From GCA-001735895 sp964651385 (GTDB lineage Bacteria; Pseudomonadota; Gammaproteobacteria; GCA-001735895), in the NCBI GenBank assembly GCA_964651385.1, contig CAZYYM010000052.1:1-24530 (forward strand): a stretch of 24,530 bases of DNA. Direction: 5' to 3'. Below, in pieces: positions 15,859 to 24,258 of the stretch; the stretch's first letter is position 1; each line of letters opens with the position of its first letter. A model generated the notes under the pieces. It worked only from the letters and a program-made list of their open reading frames with translations. It did no database searches and was not told the DNA's origin. The translations under genes were made by a program, and so were the position numbers.

Positions 15859-17068
15859 AAGTGTAGAAGATTATTACCAATATCCCGATGAGCGTGGTCA
15901 TTTCGGTCATTTCGGCGGGTTGTTTGTAGCTGAAACCCTGATGGGGCCATTGCGTGAACTCCGAGAAGCCTACGAACGCTACGGAGATGATGCTGCGTTT
16001 CTGCAAGAATTCAGGCAAGACTTGAAACATTTTGTCGGGCGGCCGAGTCCGATTTACTTCGCCAGTCGTTTAACCGAAAAGCTTGGCGGTGCACAAATCT
16101 GGCTCAAACGTGAAGACCTCAACCACACCGGGGCGCATAAGATTAACAATGCCATTGGTCAGGCCCTGCTCGCTAAACGCATGGGCAAAACACGCATTAT
16201 TGCTGAAACGGGTGCCGGTATGCATGGTGTTGCTACAGCAACGGTTGCAGCTCGAATGGGCCTCGAATGTATCGTTTATATGGGTGCCGAAGACATAAAA
16301 AGGCAGGAAGCCAATGTTTATCGCATGCGCCTGCTCGGTGCTGAAGTCGTTGCGGTGCATTCCGGTTCGAAAACCCTGAAAGATGCACTAAACGAAGCCA
16401 TGCGTGACTGGGTGACCAATATCGACAATACTTTTTACATCATCGGTACGGTAGCTGGCCCACATCCATATCCATCGATGGTGCGTGATTTCCAGACCGT
16501 TATCGGTAAAGAAAGCCGGGTTCAAATGCTGGAGCAGGCAGGCCGTTTGCCAAATGCCCTGGTCGCTTGTGTCGGCGGTGGTTCGAATGCAATTGGTCTG
16601 TTTCATGAATTCCTCAATGATTCCAGGATTGCCATTTACGGTGTGGAAGGGGCGGGTGACGGGATTAAAACAGGACGACATGCTGCACCGCTGACTGCGG
16701 GGTCACCTGGCGTGTTACATGGTAATCGTACTTTCCTTATGTCTGACAAAGATGGCCAGATTATCGAGCCTTTTTGTATTTCGGCGGGGCTCGACTATCC
16801 CGGTGTCGGCCCTGAACACGCCTGGTTAAAAGAATCAGGCCGTGCCCAGTACAAGACCATTACCGATGCTGAGGCCGTTGAGGCTTTTCACGAATTGACT
16901 CGTGTAGAAGGCATTATTCCCGCTCTTGAATCGGCCCACGCAGTGGCCTATGCAATGAAATTGTCAAAAGATCTTTCAAATAAGGAAGATATTATCCTTG
17001 TTAACCTGTCGGGAAGAGGTGACAAAGATATGCACACCGTAGCAGCATTACAGGGGCTAGAAGTATGA
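15839..17068 (+). CDS. trpB: tryptophan synthase beta chain
   Basis: TrpB is the PLP-dependent subunit that joins indole and serine to make tryptophan, in an alpha2-beta2 complex with TrpA. The 409-residue protein has RGHFGHFGGLFVAETLMGPL near the start, the PLP Lys101 in LNHTGAHKINNAIGQAL, a phosphate-binding CVGGGSNAIGLF loop, and NLSGRGDKDMHTV at the end. The GTG start is supported by GAGG six bases upstream (15829-15832). The ATG at 15851 is possible but lacks a well-placed ribosome site. The gene starts inside trpF and overlaps trpA by four bases. Confidence 0.97.
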   Translation: MSTLMHESVEDYYQYPDERGHFGHFGGLFVAETLMGPLRELREAYERYGDDAAFLQEFRQDLKHFVGRPSPIYFASRLTEKLGGAQIWLKREDLNHTGAHKINNAIGQALLAKRMGKTRIIAETGAGMHGVATATVAARMGLECIVYMGAEDIKRQEANVYRMRLLGAEVVAVHSGSKTLKDALNEAMRDWVTNIDNTFYIIGTVAGPHPYPSMVRDFQTVIGKESRVQMLEQAGRLPNALVACVGGGSNAIGLFHEFLNDSRIAIYGVEGAGDGIKTGRHAAPLTAGSPGVLHGNRTFLMSDKDGQIIEPFCISAGLDYPGVGPEHAWLKESGRAQYKTITDAEAVEAFHELTRVEGIIPALESAHAVAYAMKLSKDLSNKEDIILVNLSGRGDKDMHTVAALQGLEV

Positions 17069-17886
17069 GTCAAATAGCAAGCTGTTTTGAACGGCTCGCG
17101 GGTCAAAACAAAAAGGCACTGATTCCGTTTGTGACAGCAGGGGACCCACATCCTGATAATACGGTCAGTCTAATGCATGCGATGGTCGAAGCCGGAGCCG
17201 ATATTATCGAACTCGGCGTACCCTTTTCTGATCCTATGGCGGACGGTCCTGTTATTCAGGCCGCCGATGAACGCGCGTTGGCGCACCATGTCAGCCTGAA
17301 TGATGTCCTTGACATGGTTGCCGAATTCCGTGAGCAGGATAAAGCAACGCCGATCGTGTTAATGGGTTATTTGAATCCGATCGAAATGTTGGGATATGCC
17401 GCTTTCGCCGATCGCGCCAGAGATTCAGGCGTTGACGGTGTGCTGGTAGTAGATATGCCACCTGAAGAAGCCGACAAGTTTTCGCCAATTATGCAGGAAC
17501 ATCGAATCGATATTATATATCTGATATCACCTACCACCGACCGGGCTCGTATCGAACTCATCAATTCTCGCGCTTCGGGATATTTATATTATGTATCGCT
17601 AAAAGGCGTTACTGGTGCCAATACGCTCAATGTAGAACAGGTAGCGGACAAACTGGCGGAAATTAGAGCCATTTCTAGTTTACCGGTGGGTGTCGGATTC
17701 GGTATTAAAGATGGGCAAACAGCTCAGGCGGTCGCTAGAATTGCCGATGCCGTGGTAGTAGGTTCGGCACTGGTCAGGCAGATTGAACAAGCTCCCGACA
17801 ATCCGCAACAGTTTAAATCAGCCATAAGCCGTCAATTGCGTGAAATGCGCTCGAAGATGGATGCCGACGGCAGGAGCGTCGAATGA
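17065..17886 (+). CDS. trpA: tryptophan synthase alpha chain
   Basis: TrpA cleaves indole-3-glycerol phosphate and channels indole to TrpB. The 273-residue TIM barrel carries the catalytic pair at its usual numbering, Glu49 in ADIIELGVPFSDPMADGP and Asp60 in the same stretch. The loop MGYLNPIEMLGY, the SPTTDRAR segment and the phosphate-binding GVGFGIKDGQTAQ are also present. Its ATG overlaps the trpB stop, and its own stop overlaps the accD ATG, both as ATGA, so trpB-trpA-accD are translationally coupled. Confidence 0.97.
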   Translation: MSQIASCFERLAGQNKKALIPFVTAGDPHPDNTVSLMHAMVEAGADIIELGVPFSDPMADGPVIQAADERALAHHVSLNDVLDMVAEFREQDKATPIVLMGYLNPIEMLGYAAFADRARDSGVDGVLVVDMPPEEADKFSPIMQEHRIDIIYLISPTTDRARIELINSRASGYLYYVSLKGVTGANTLNVEQVADKLAEIRAISSLPVGVGFGIKDGQTAQAVARIADAVVVGSALVRQIEQAPDNPQQFKSAISRQLREMRSKMDADGRSVE

Positions 17887-18746
17887 ATTGGTTTGAATCA
17901 CTACTGCCTTCAAAGATTCGGACTTCGGGTATTAGCGATAAAAAAAATGTGCCCGAAGGGCTATGGGCCAAATGCGAATCCTGCGACGCAATTATCTATC
18001 GCGCTGAACTGGAAAGGAATCAGGAGGTTTGCCATAAGTGCGATTTTCATATGCGTTTACCGGCACGCCGGAGGCTCGAATTATTCTTCGATGAGGAGGA
18101 TCGCGTAGAAATTGCCGCTAATGTCGAAGCTAACGACGTGCTCAAATTCAAGGACGATAAAAAATATAAGGACCGTTTAAGTCAGGCGCAAAAAGCCACT
18201 GGAGAACGCGATGCACTGATTGTTATGCAGGGCAAGGTAAATGGAGTCGCCATGGTAGCAGCCGCATTCGAGTTTCGTTTTATGGGGGGCTCCATGGGCT
18301 CGGTGGTAGGTGAAAAATTTGTGCGTGCCGTAAATACCGCCATGGATCAGAATATTCCCTTAGTCTGTTTTACTGCAAGCGGTGGCGCAAGAATGCAGGA
18401 AGCGCTTTTCTCGCTGTTACAAATGGCCAAAACGAGTGCGGCGCTGACGCGGTTTTCGAAACGAGGTATTCCGTATATTTGCGTTTTAACCGATCCAACT
18501 ATGGGTGGTGTCTCGGCCAGTTTAGCGATGTTAGGTGATGTTCATATTGCCGAACCAAACGCGCTGATTGGATTTGCAGGACCCCGGGTTATCGAACAAA
18601 CCGTGCGGGAAACCCTGCCCGAAGGTTTCCAACGCAGTGAATTTTTGCAGGAACATGGCGCGATCGATATGATTGTTGACCGGCGACAGCTTCGCGAGAA
18701 GATCAGTTCATTGTGCAGCATGATGATGGGGCAGGCGAGACCATAA
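17883..18746 (+). CDS. accD: acetyl-CoA carboxylase, carboxyltransferase beta subunit
   Basis: AccD pairs with AccA to transfer the carboxyl group from carboxybiotin on BCCP to acetyl-CoA, the committed step of fatty-acid synthesis. The 287-residue protein has the N-terminal four-cysteine zinc ribbon (Cys31, Cys34, Cys50, Cys53), which binds nucleic acid and metal in E. coli. It then has the crotonase-like carboxyltransferase core with FRFMGGSMGSVVGEKFVRA, FTASGGARMQEALFSLLQM and DPTMGGVSAS. Its ATG overlaps the trpA stop. A 67-base gap with no strong signal separates it from folC. Confidence 0.97.
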   Translation: MNWFESLLPSKIRTSGISDKKNVPEGLWAKCESCDAIIYRAELERNQEVCHKCDFHMRLPARRRLELFFDEEDRVEIAANVEANDVLKFKDDKKYKDRLSQAQKATGERDALIVMQGKVNGVAMVAAAFEFRFMGGSMGSVVGEKFVRAVNTAMDQNIPLVCFTASGGARMQEALFSLLQMAKTSAALTRFSKRGIPYICVLTDPTMGGVSASLAMLGDVHIAEPNALIGFAGPRVIEQTVRETLPEGFQRSEFLQEHGAIDMIVDRRQLREKISSLCSMMMGQARP

Positions 18747-18813
18747 TTCGTTGGTATCTCGGGCAGTGGTTTTTCGCTTATTTCACCCAAACCTTGTAGA
18801 TTAGATTTTATCC

Positions 18814-20088
18814 ATGCGTTTCGATTCTCTTAACGAGTGGCTCGACTGGCAGCAATCGTTAAACATTAATGCCATCGAGCTTGGTCTCGAACGCGTTGCC
18901 GCAGTAGCCGGTCGTCTGGCAATTGATGATATAGCCGATGTGGTAGTTACGGTTGCCGGTACCAACGGGAAAGGATCCACTGTGGCTGGCTACGAAACCT
19001 GGTTACACAATGCAGGATATTCGGTCGCCAGTTACACCTCACCTCATTTGCTGAGGTACAACGAACGTATCAAGCTAAACCGGCAATTAGCCCAGGACCA
19101 GGATCTTTGCGAAGCATTCGAAGCAATTGATCAGGCACGCGGTGATATATTACTCACTTATTTTGAATTCGGCACATTAGCGGCGCTGTGGCTAATCCAG
19201 CGCCTTCATCCGGAGTACGCAATACTGGAAGTGGGTCTGGGAGGACGACTGGATGCTGTTAATATTATCGATGCCGATCTGGTGCATCTTACCAGCATCG
19301 GTGTTGACCATCAGAACTGGCTTGGTAATGATCGCGAAACAATTGCCTTCGAAAAAGCCGGTGTTTTGCGCGAAAATATCCCGGTTATTTGTAATGATAT
19401 TGATTTACCACAAACGGTCCAGAGTGAAATAGCGCGATTAGATTGCCAGGCTCATCAATTTCAACAGGACTTTATTATGCAGGCTCAGGATCAGACGGGG
19501 CAGTGTCTTTGGCGGTCCGGAGATTTATCAATCGAATTAAATCCGGTATTACCTGGTAGTCACCAGGTGCAGAATCTGGCAGGTGTAGTCGCAGGTTTGC
19601 ATCAACTGCTCGATTTACATCAATACCAGGTTGAGACAGTTCAACAATATTTTGCGGGGATCAATCTTCCCGGACGTTTTCAAACATTAGATATTCAAAC
19701 TGCCGCAACTGTCTATATTGACGTTGGTCATAATCAGGATGCTGCCGGGGCATTAGCTAATAATCTGATGACGCTTAAAAAACCGGGTAGCCGGGTAGTG
19801 GTATTACTTGGAATGCTTGATGACAAAGACAATCTTGCTTTTGTCAGGGAACTTACGGCAATTGTAGATGACTGGTGGCTAGTTTCGCTTGATTCTGTTC
19901 GAGGGCTTAGTGCGATAAAGTTAGCAAATAGAGTGAAAACCGCATTACTGCCCACTCGAATGTTTGATCGGCCTGAGGAGGCCCTCAACGAGGCGCTATC
20001 ATCTTTAGGCAATCAGGATATAATGCTGGTTACCGGATCCTTTTTGACCGTTGAACAATGCCTCCTTGCTTTAACCCGAATAGACTGA
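18814..20088 (+). CDS. folC: bifunctional dihydrofolate synthase / folylpolyglutamate synthase
   Basis: FolC ligates glutamate to dihydropteroate and then extends the polyglutamate tail of folates, using ATP. The 424-residue Mur-ligase-like protein has the P-loop VAGTNGKGSTVAGY (47-60), the SYTSPHLLRYNERI segment after it, LEVGLGGRLDAVN with the omega-loop acidic residues, TSIGVDHQNWLG, and a C-terminal domain with DVGHNQDAAGALANNL. The first residues MRFDSLNEWLDWQQSL match the family start, although the ribosome site is weak. The gene sits between accD and the SPOR protein, as in E. coli and Pseudomonas. Confidence 0.96.
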   Translation: MRFDSLNEWLDWQQSLNINAIELGLERVAAVAGRLAIDDIADVVVTVAGTNGKGSTVAGYETWLHNAGYSVASYTSPHLLRYNERIKLNRQLAQDQDLCEAFEAIDQARGDILLTYFEFGTLAALWLIQRLHPEYAILEVGLGGRLDAVNIIDADLVHLTSIGVDHQNWLGNDRETIAFEKAGVLRENIPVICNDIDLPQTVQSEIARLDCQAHQFQQDFIMQAQDQTGQCLWRSGDLSIELNPVLPGSHQVQNLAGVVAGLHQLLDLHQYQVETVQQYFAGINLPGRFQTLDIQTAATVYIDVGHNQDAAGALANNLMTLKKPGSRVVVLLGMLDDKDNLAFVRELTAIVDDWWLVSLDSVRGLSAIKLANRVKTALLPTRMFDRPEEALNEALSSLGNQDIMLVTGSFLTVEQCLLALTRID

Positions 20089-20101
20089 AAAAGTTTTAAC
20101 C

Positions 20102-20713
20102 ATGGATCAGAATATCAAACAACGGTTGGTTGGAATTGCCGTTATCTTTGCCTTGGCGGTGATATTTCTGCCCATGATACTGGATGGGTCGGGTGTTGAT
20201 AAAAAGACGCTGAAGGTCGAAATCCCGGAGCAGCCAAATTTCGAGGCGAGGACTGATTTCGATGAAAAAATCATCGAGTTACAGGCCAAAATTGACGGTA
20301 TGCCTGAGCTGGAGCCTCGATATGTAGATGAAAATACCGGACATGCCGAAAATCGTATCCAACGTCAGGACGATAAAGCGCGAGGGCCTGTTATCGCGGG
20401 CGTTCAAGCTGAGTTACAAGGGGAACCGAAACAGAACAAATCAAAAAAGTTATCCGGGTCACCGGTGGTTGGGGTTAGCTGGGTATTACAGGTTGGTAGC
20501 TACAAAGACAGGAAAAAGGCTCTGATACAGCGTGATAGATTACGGAAGTCGAAAGTAGCGGCGGTATTTATCGAGCAGTTTAATGGCGACAAGCAGGCAA
20601 GTTTTCGGGTTCGCCTGGGGCCGTTCTTGAACCGGGATCAGTCCAAAATTGCGCAAAATAAAATTAAGGCGAAATTCAATATCGATGGCCTGATTATGAA
20701 GTACGAACATTAA
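20102..20713 (+). CDS. dedD: DedD-like SPOR-domain membrane protein
   Basis: This is a 203-residue single-pass inner-membrane protein. Residues 1-8 are cytoplasmic, and 9-27 (LVGIAVIFALAVIFLPMIL) form the membrane anchor. A charged, probably disordered linker runs to about 120, and a SPOR domain fills 126-202 (SWVLQVGSYKDRKKALIQRD, then FRVRLGPFLNRDQSKIAQNK). SPOR domains bind glycan strands lacking stem peptides at the septum. E. coli DedD, at the same place after folC and before cvpA, localises to the division ring and helps constriction. It starts 13 bases after the folC stop. Confidence 0.92.
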   Translation: MDQNIKQRLVGIAVIFALAVIFLPMILDGSGVDKKTLKVEIPEQPNFEARTDFDEKIIELQAKIDGMPELEPRYVDENTGHAENRIQRQDDKARGPVIAGVQAELQGEPKQNKSKKLSGSPVVGVSWVLQVGSYKDRKKALIQRDRLRKSKVAAVFIEQFNGDKQASFRVRLGPFLNRDQSKIAQNKIKAKFNIDGLIMKYEH

Positions 20714-20728
20714 AGTGAAGGGAAGATT

Positions 20729-21217
20729 ATGAGTTGGCTCGATCTTGTGATCATTGGTATTTTTCTGGTTTCGACCTTGATCAGCCTGGTGCGCGGTTTT
20801 GTCAAAGAGTCGATTTCGTTGTTTAGCTGGATACTTGCGGGATTCATCGCATTCCGATATTTCTCTGCTTTGTCAGAAATTCTATTGCCCTATATTGAGT
20901 CGTCGACGTTACGAACCGGAGCGGCTTTTTCGGTCTTGTTTGTCATTACGTTGATAATCGGTGCTATTGTTAACTTCATGGCTTCGCAAATGGTGTCGAA
21001 AACCGGCTTGAGTGGTACCGACAAGACACTGGGTATGGTGTTTGGTGCAGCGCGCGGTGGGCTCATCGTCACCATGCTGGTATTACTCGCCAGCTTAACC
21101 CCTATGCCGAGTGAATCCTGGTGGCAGGAATCGGTTATGATTGATTATTTTACTAGTATCGCGGGCTGGCTTAAGGATATTCTGCCACAGGATATTGCCA
21201 GCCGCTTCGCATTGTGA
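20729..21217 (+). CDS. cvpA: CvpA family membrane protein
   Basis: This 162-residue inner-membrane protein has four predicted helices at about 4-22, 30-46, 63-84 and 103-122. The conserved N-terminal MSWLDLVIIGIFLVSTLISLVRG and the GLSGTDKTLGMVFGAARGGLIV segment (93-113) mark the CvpA family. In E. coli it is needed for colicin V production and is co-transcribed with purF; it has also been linked to bile-salt tolerance, but its molecular role is unclear. A GAAGGGAAG-like ribosome site precedes the ATG. purF follows after 39 bases. Confidence 0.94.
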   Translation: MSWLDLVIIGIFLVSTLISLVRGFVKESISLFSWILAGFIAFRYFSALSEILLPYIESSTLRTGAAFSVLFVITLIIGAIVNFMASQMVSKTGLSGTDKTLGMVFGAARGGLIVTMLVLLASLTPMPSESWWQESVMIDYFTSIAGWLKDILPQDIASRFAL

Positions 21218-21256
21218 TCGTACATTATAACCCCCGGATAATTTAGAGCCTGAATC

Positions 21257-22771
21257 ATGTGTGGAATAGTCGGAATCGTTAGTCAACAAACCGCGGCACA
21301 GGTTATTTACGATGCCTTGCTGGTATTGCAACACCGCGGTCAGGATTCATCCGGTATTGTTGTCTGCGATGGTAGTAAATTGAAACTACGTAAAGATAAT
21401 GGCCAGGTCAGCGATGTATTCCACACCCGGCATATGCGGGATTTAGTTGGCAACATGGGAATTGGCCATGTGCGATATCCGACTGCAGGTTGCTCGTCGT
21501 CGGCTGAAGCCCAGCCTTTTTATGTTAATTCGCCCTATGGCATAACACTTGCGCATAACGGTAATCTCACTAATATCGAAAAACTGAAAGATGAGCTATA
21601 CCAGTCCGACTTAAGACATATTAATACGGAGTCAGACTCGGAGGTATTGTTAAATGTGTTCGCGCATGAATTGCAAAGTTCCGGTAGCCTGAATTTGACT
21701 GCGGAGGAAATTTTTAAAGCCGTGGCAGAGACCCATCGCCGAGTCGAAGGTGCTTATGCAGTTGTAGCGATGATTACTGGGAAGGGCATTGTTGGTTTTC
21801 GCGACCCGGCGGGAATTCGTCCAATTGTCTATGGTAAACGTGAAACTGATAGTGGTACCGAGTATATGGTTGCCTCCGAAAGTGTCGCATTGCAAACCTC
21901 GGGTTTCGAGCGCGTCGCCGACCTGCAACCGGGCGAAGCTATTTATATCGATACACAGGGTTATATGCACCACAAGCAATGTGCTAAAACAAGTAAACTC
22001 AGCCCTTGTATTTTCGAGTATGTATACCTTGCCCGACCGGATTCAGTGATCGACGACATTTACGTTTATAAGGCACGTTTGCGGATGGGTGTGAAACTCG
22101 GACGGAAAATTTTACGCGAAATGCCCGATAATGATATTGATGTAGTGATTCCCATACCGGACACCAGTCGTCCTTCGGCGATGGAACTTGCTTACCATTT
22201 GAGCGTTAAGTTTCGCGAAGGTTTTATCAAAAATCGCTATATTGGTCGAACCTTCATTATGCCCGGTCAGCAATTGCGTAAGCGTTCGGTACGACGTAAA
22301 TTGAATCCGATCGATATCGAATTCAAAGGCAAGAATGTCCTTTTGGTCGACGACTCCATAGTCCGCGGTACCACATCAAAACAAATTATTCAAATGGCGA
22401 GAGAGGCTGGTGCAAATAAAGTATATATGGCTTCGGCTGCACCGCCTGTGCGCTATCCAAATGTTTATGGCATCGATATGCCGGCCGCCGAGGAATTGGT
22501 GGCGCATAACCGTAGCGAAGCCGAGGTTGCGGATTACATCGGAGCGGACCGGTTGTTTTACCAGAATATTGATGATTTGATTGACGCGGTACAAAAGGGA
22601 AATCGATCGATAAAAGAGTTCGATTGTTCCTGTTTTACCGGCCAATATGTTACTAAAACTATCGACGATGCGTATCTGGCAAAAGTTCGTCATATTCGTA
22701 GTGATTCGGCTAAGGAAAGTGGCGATGAAAATACGACTGTTGTCGGCATGGAGTTACACAATAACGCATAA
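21257..22771 (+). CDS. purF: amidophosphoribosyltransferase
   Basis: PurF makes phosphoribosylamine from PRPP and glutamine, the first step of purine synthesis. The 504-residue protein starts MCGIVGIVSQQ, so removal of Met exposes the Cys nucleophile of the N-terminal glutaminase. GIGHVRYPTAG and LAHNGNLTN complete that site. The C-terminal phosphoribosyltransferase domain has the PRPP loop VLLVDDSIVRGTTS and the following RPSAMELAYHLSVKFREGF-type interface residues upstream. Near the end, FDCSCFTGQYVT is also typical. Its stop overlaps the start of the L,D-transpeptidase gene as TAATG. This differs from Pseudomonas, where a methionine-synthesis gene follows purF. Confidence 0.97.
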   Translation: MCGIVGIVSQQTAAQVIYDALLVLQHRGQDSSGIVVCDGSKLKLRKDNGQVSDVFHTRHMRDLVGNMGIGHVRYPTAGCSSSAEAQPFYVNSPYGITLAHNGNLTNIEKLKDELYQSDLRHINTESDSEVLLNVFAHELQSSGSLNLTAEEIFKAVAETHRRVEGAYAVVAMITGKGIVGFRDPAGIRPIVYGKRETDSGTEYMVASESVALQTSGFERVADLQPGEAIYIDTQGYMHHKQCAKTSKLSPCIFEYVYLARPDSVIDDIYVYKARLRMGVKLGRKILREMPDNDIDVVIPIPDTSRPSAMELAYHLSVKFREGFIKNRYIGRTFIMPGQQLRKRSVRRKLNPIDIEFKGKNVLLVDDSIVRGTTSKQIIQMAREAGANKVYMASAAPPVRYPNVYGIDMPAAEELVAHNRSEAEVADYIGADRLFYQNIDDLIDAVQKGNRSIKEFDCSCFTGQYVTKTIDDAYLAKVRHIRSDSAKESGDENTTVVGMELHNNA

Positions 22772-23313
22772 TGCTCTGGGCTGAACTATATCGTCAGGTA
22801 GTAGAATTAATTGCGAAGGGTAATTCGGCGCTGGCCGACGAACGCCCCTTCATTTATGTCGATAGTGCAAAGCAGTGTTTGTATCAGATAGATATAAATG
22901 ATGATGAAAACCGAATGTATCCGGTTTCTACTTCTGCTAATCGGTTAGGCAACAGGGCTGGAAGCCATAAAACGCCATTTGGTGTTCACCAAATTAGACA
23001 GAAAATAGGTGGAGGCGAGCCTTGGGGCATGATTTTTAAAGGCCGCGAAGCCACAGGTAGCATCTGTAATCCAAACGATATCGGTGAAGATGATGAAATC
23101 AGCTCGCGCATTCTCTGGCTCGATGGCATGGAAGCAGGTATCAATCGGGGTGGTATATACGATACTTATAGTCGTTATATATACATACACGGAACATCGG
23201 ATGAAACACACGTAGGCCAGCCAGTTTCTATCGGTTGTATCCGCATGAAAAATGACGATGTCATCGAGTTGTTTGATGAAGTGCTTGTCAACGATCTGGT
23301 CGTTATTCGATAA
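22771..23313 (+). CDS. L,D-transpeptidase (YkuD domain) without a signal peptide
   Basis: This 180-residue protein is mostly one YkuD/ErfK domain. It has FIYVDSAKQCLYQID at 27-41, the SHKTPFGVHQI loop at 65-75, His140 in IYIHGTS, and the catalytic Cys156 in PVSIGCIRMKNDDVIELFDEV. L,D-transpeptidases use this Cys to make 3-3 crosslinks in peptidoglycan or attach lipoproteins to it, normally in the periplasm. The first 26 residues (MLWAELYRQVVELIAKGNSALADERP) form an amphipathic helix rather than a signal peptide, so the route of export is unclear. It overlaps the purF stop by one base and is probably read from the same transcript. No better upstream start is available inside purF. It could have a cytoplasmic peptidase-like or unusual export role; this is inference. 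Confidence 0.88.
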   Translation: MLWAELYRQVVELIAKGNSALADERPFIYVDSAKQCLYQIDINDDENRMYPVSTSANRLGNRAGSHKTPFGVHQIRQKIGGGEPWGMIFKGREATGSICNPNDIGEDDEISSRILWLDGMEAGINRGGIYDTYSRYIYIHGTSDETHVGQPVSIGCIRMKNDDVIELFDEVLVNDLVVIR

Positions 23314-23353
23314 TCTAGCCTTTAGAATCCACCCCATATAGAGAAGATAGTTA

Positions 23354-23842
23354 ATGGAAAGATTTGCGGAGTCACTGTTATATGCAAGCCGATGGATACT
23401 GGCACCGATTTATATGGGCTTATCCCTAGCGTTGATTTTACTGGCGTTGAAGTTTTTTCAGGAATTGGCACATTACTTTCCGTTGGTTTTTTCCTCCTCG
23501 GAAGCTGATCTTGTTCTGGTAGTACTATCCTTAATCGACTTGGCACTGGTCGGTGGATTATTGGTGATGGTAATGTTTAGCGGATACGAAAATTTCGTCT
23601 CGCAGATCGATATCAAGGAAGGCGCCGAAAAACTATCCTGGTTAGGAAAACTCGATTCCGGTAGCTTGAAACAGAAGGTTGCTGCATCAATAGTAGCGAT
23701 TTCTTCAATCCATTTGTTAAAAGCCTTTATGAATGCGGAAAATATTGATAACGACAAGCTAATGTGGTTCGTCATTATTCATTTGACTTTCGTACTGTCA
23801 GCCATTGGTATGGCCTGGGTTGATAATATGAATAAGCATTAA
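23354..23842 (+). CDS. UPF0114 (YqhA family) membrane protein
   Basis: This 162-residue integral membrane protein has four predicted helices at about 15-33, 53-75, 108-125 and 136-156. The N-terminal MERFAESLLYASRWILAPIYMGL and the DLVLVVLSLIDLALVGGLLVMVMFSGYENFVS region are characteristic of the UPF0114/YqhA family, whose function is unknown. GAGAAG upstream serves as ribosome site. The gene is separated from the transpeptidase by 40 bases and may be read through from it. An inner-membrane location is expected. Confidence 0.92.
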   Translation: MERFAESLLYASRWILAPIYMGLSLALILLALKFFQELAHYFPLVFSSSEADLVLVVLSLIDLALVGGLLVMVMFSGYENFVSQIDIKEGAEKLSWLGKLDSGSLKQKVAASIVAISSIHLLKAFMNAENIDNDKLMWFVIIHLTFVLSAIGMAWVDNMNKH

Positions 23843-23887
23843 CGCTCGCTTGCCGGAGGTTTAGATATACGATAACCATGTGTAAAC

Positions 23888-23930
23888 AATAGTAGACACG
23901 GAATGAGGTGTTAAGATAGTATCTACTATT
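23888..23930. promoter_or_regulatory. inverted repeats upstream of the MazE-like gene, probable autoregulatory operator
   Basis: AATAGTAGA (23888-23896) and TCTACTATT (23922-23930) are perfect complements 25 bases apart. A second palindrome, AGATAGTATCT (23914-23924), overlaps the right arm, so the half-site TAGTA/TACTA recurs. MazE/AbrB-fold proteins commonly bind such palindromes in their own promoters. The right arm is 22 bases before the chosen start. A possible -35/-10 pair (TTAAGA 23911-23916, TATGCT 23934-23939, 17-base gap) would be covered by it. Confidence 0.6.
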
Positions 23931-23952
23931 ATTTATGCTCGAGGGTAATTGG

Positions 23953-24258
23953 ATGCATTTACACGGTAAAATACAAAAATGGGGCAATAGTGCCGCTATT
24001 CGATTACCTGCAAAAGCTTTAGCTGCGGCAGGGATATCTCGGGAGAGCGAAGTGGATATTCAGGCAGACAGTGGCAGGTTGGTCATTCAGTTGCCGGAAC
24101 GCACTCAGGAACAGCTATTTGACAAGCTTTTAGCAGAATTACCCGATGCGGTTGAAGTTATCGCTATGGTCAAAGAGAGCTTGAAGATTGCTATTGATAA
24201 GACAGATGAAACCACCAGGAATGTTAATGCACTGTGTGAAAAACTGGGCGGAGAATAA
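23953..24258 (+). CDS. MazE/AbrB-type (SpoVT-AbrB domain) DNA-binding protein, antitoxin-like
   Basis: This is a 101-residue protein. Residues 1-48 match the MazE swapped-hairpin beta-barrel: MHLHGKIQKWGNSAAIRLP (1-19), KALAAAGISRESEVDIQ (21-37) and a GRLVIQLP strand (41-48). This fold binds operator DNA as a dimer. The C-terminal half (TQEQLFDKLLAEL to KLGGE) is helical and would be where an antitoxin holds its toxin, but the next gene is not a MazF homologue. The start at 23953 was chosen because the conserved first strand begins there and GAGG lies eight bases upstream; an earlier in-frame start at 23935 adds six residues. Inverted repeats upstream suggest autoregulation. Its stop overlaps the next ATG (TAATG). 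It may be an antitoxin of an unrecognised pair or a simple transition-state-like regulator. Confidence 0.82.
   Translation: MHLHGKIQKWGNSAAIRLPAKALAAAGISRESEVDIQADSGRLVIQLPERTQEQLFDKLLAELPDAVEVIAMVKESLKIAIDKTDETTRNVNALCEKLGGE

Noticed and set aside
18747..18813. Strong promoter or terminator between accD and folC
   Set aside because: The 67-base gap has a few T-runs, but no stem before them and no -35/-10 pair with acceptable spacing.
21218..21256. purF promoter with a PurR box
   Set aside because: TATAAC is present, but there is no matching -35, and no ACGCAAACGTTTGCGT-like palindrome occurs in the short cvpA-purF gap.
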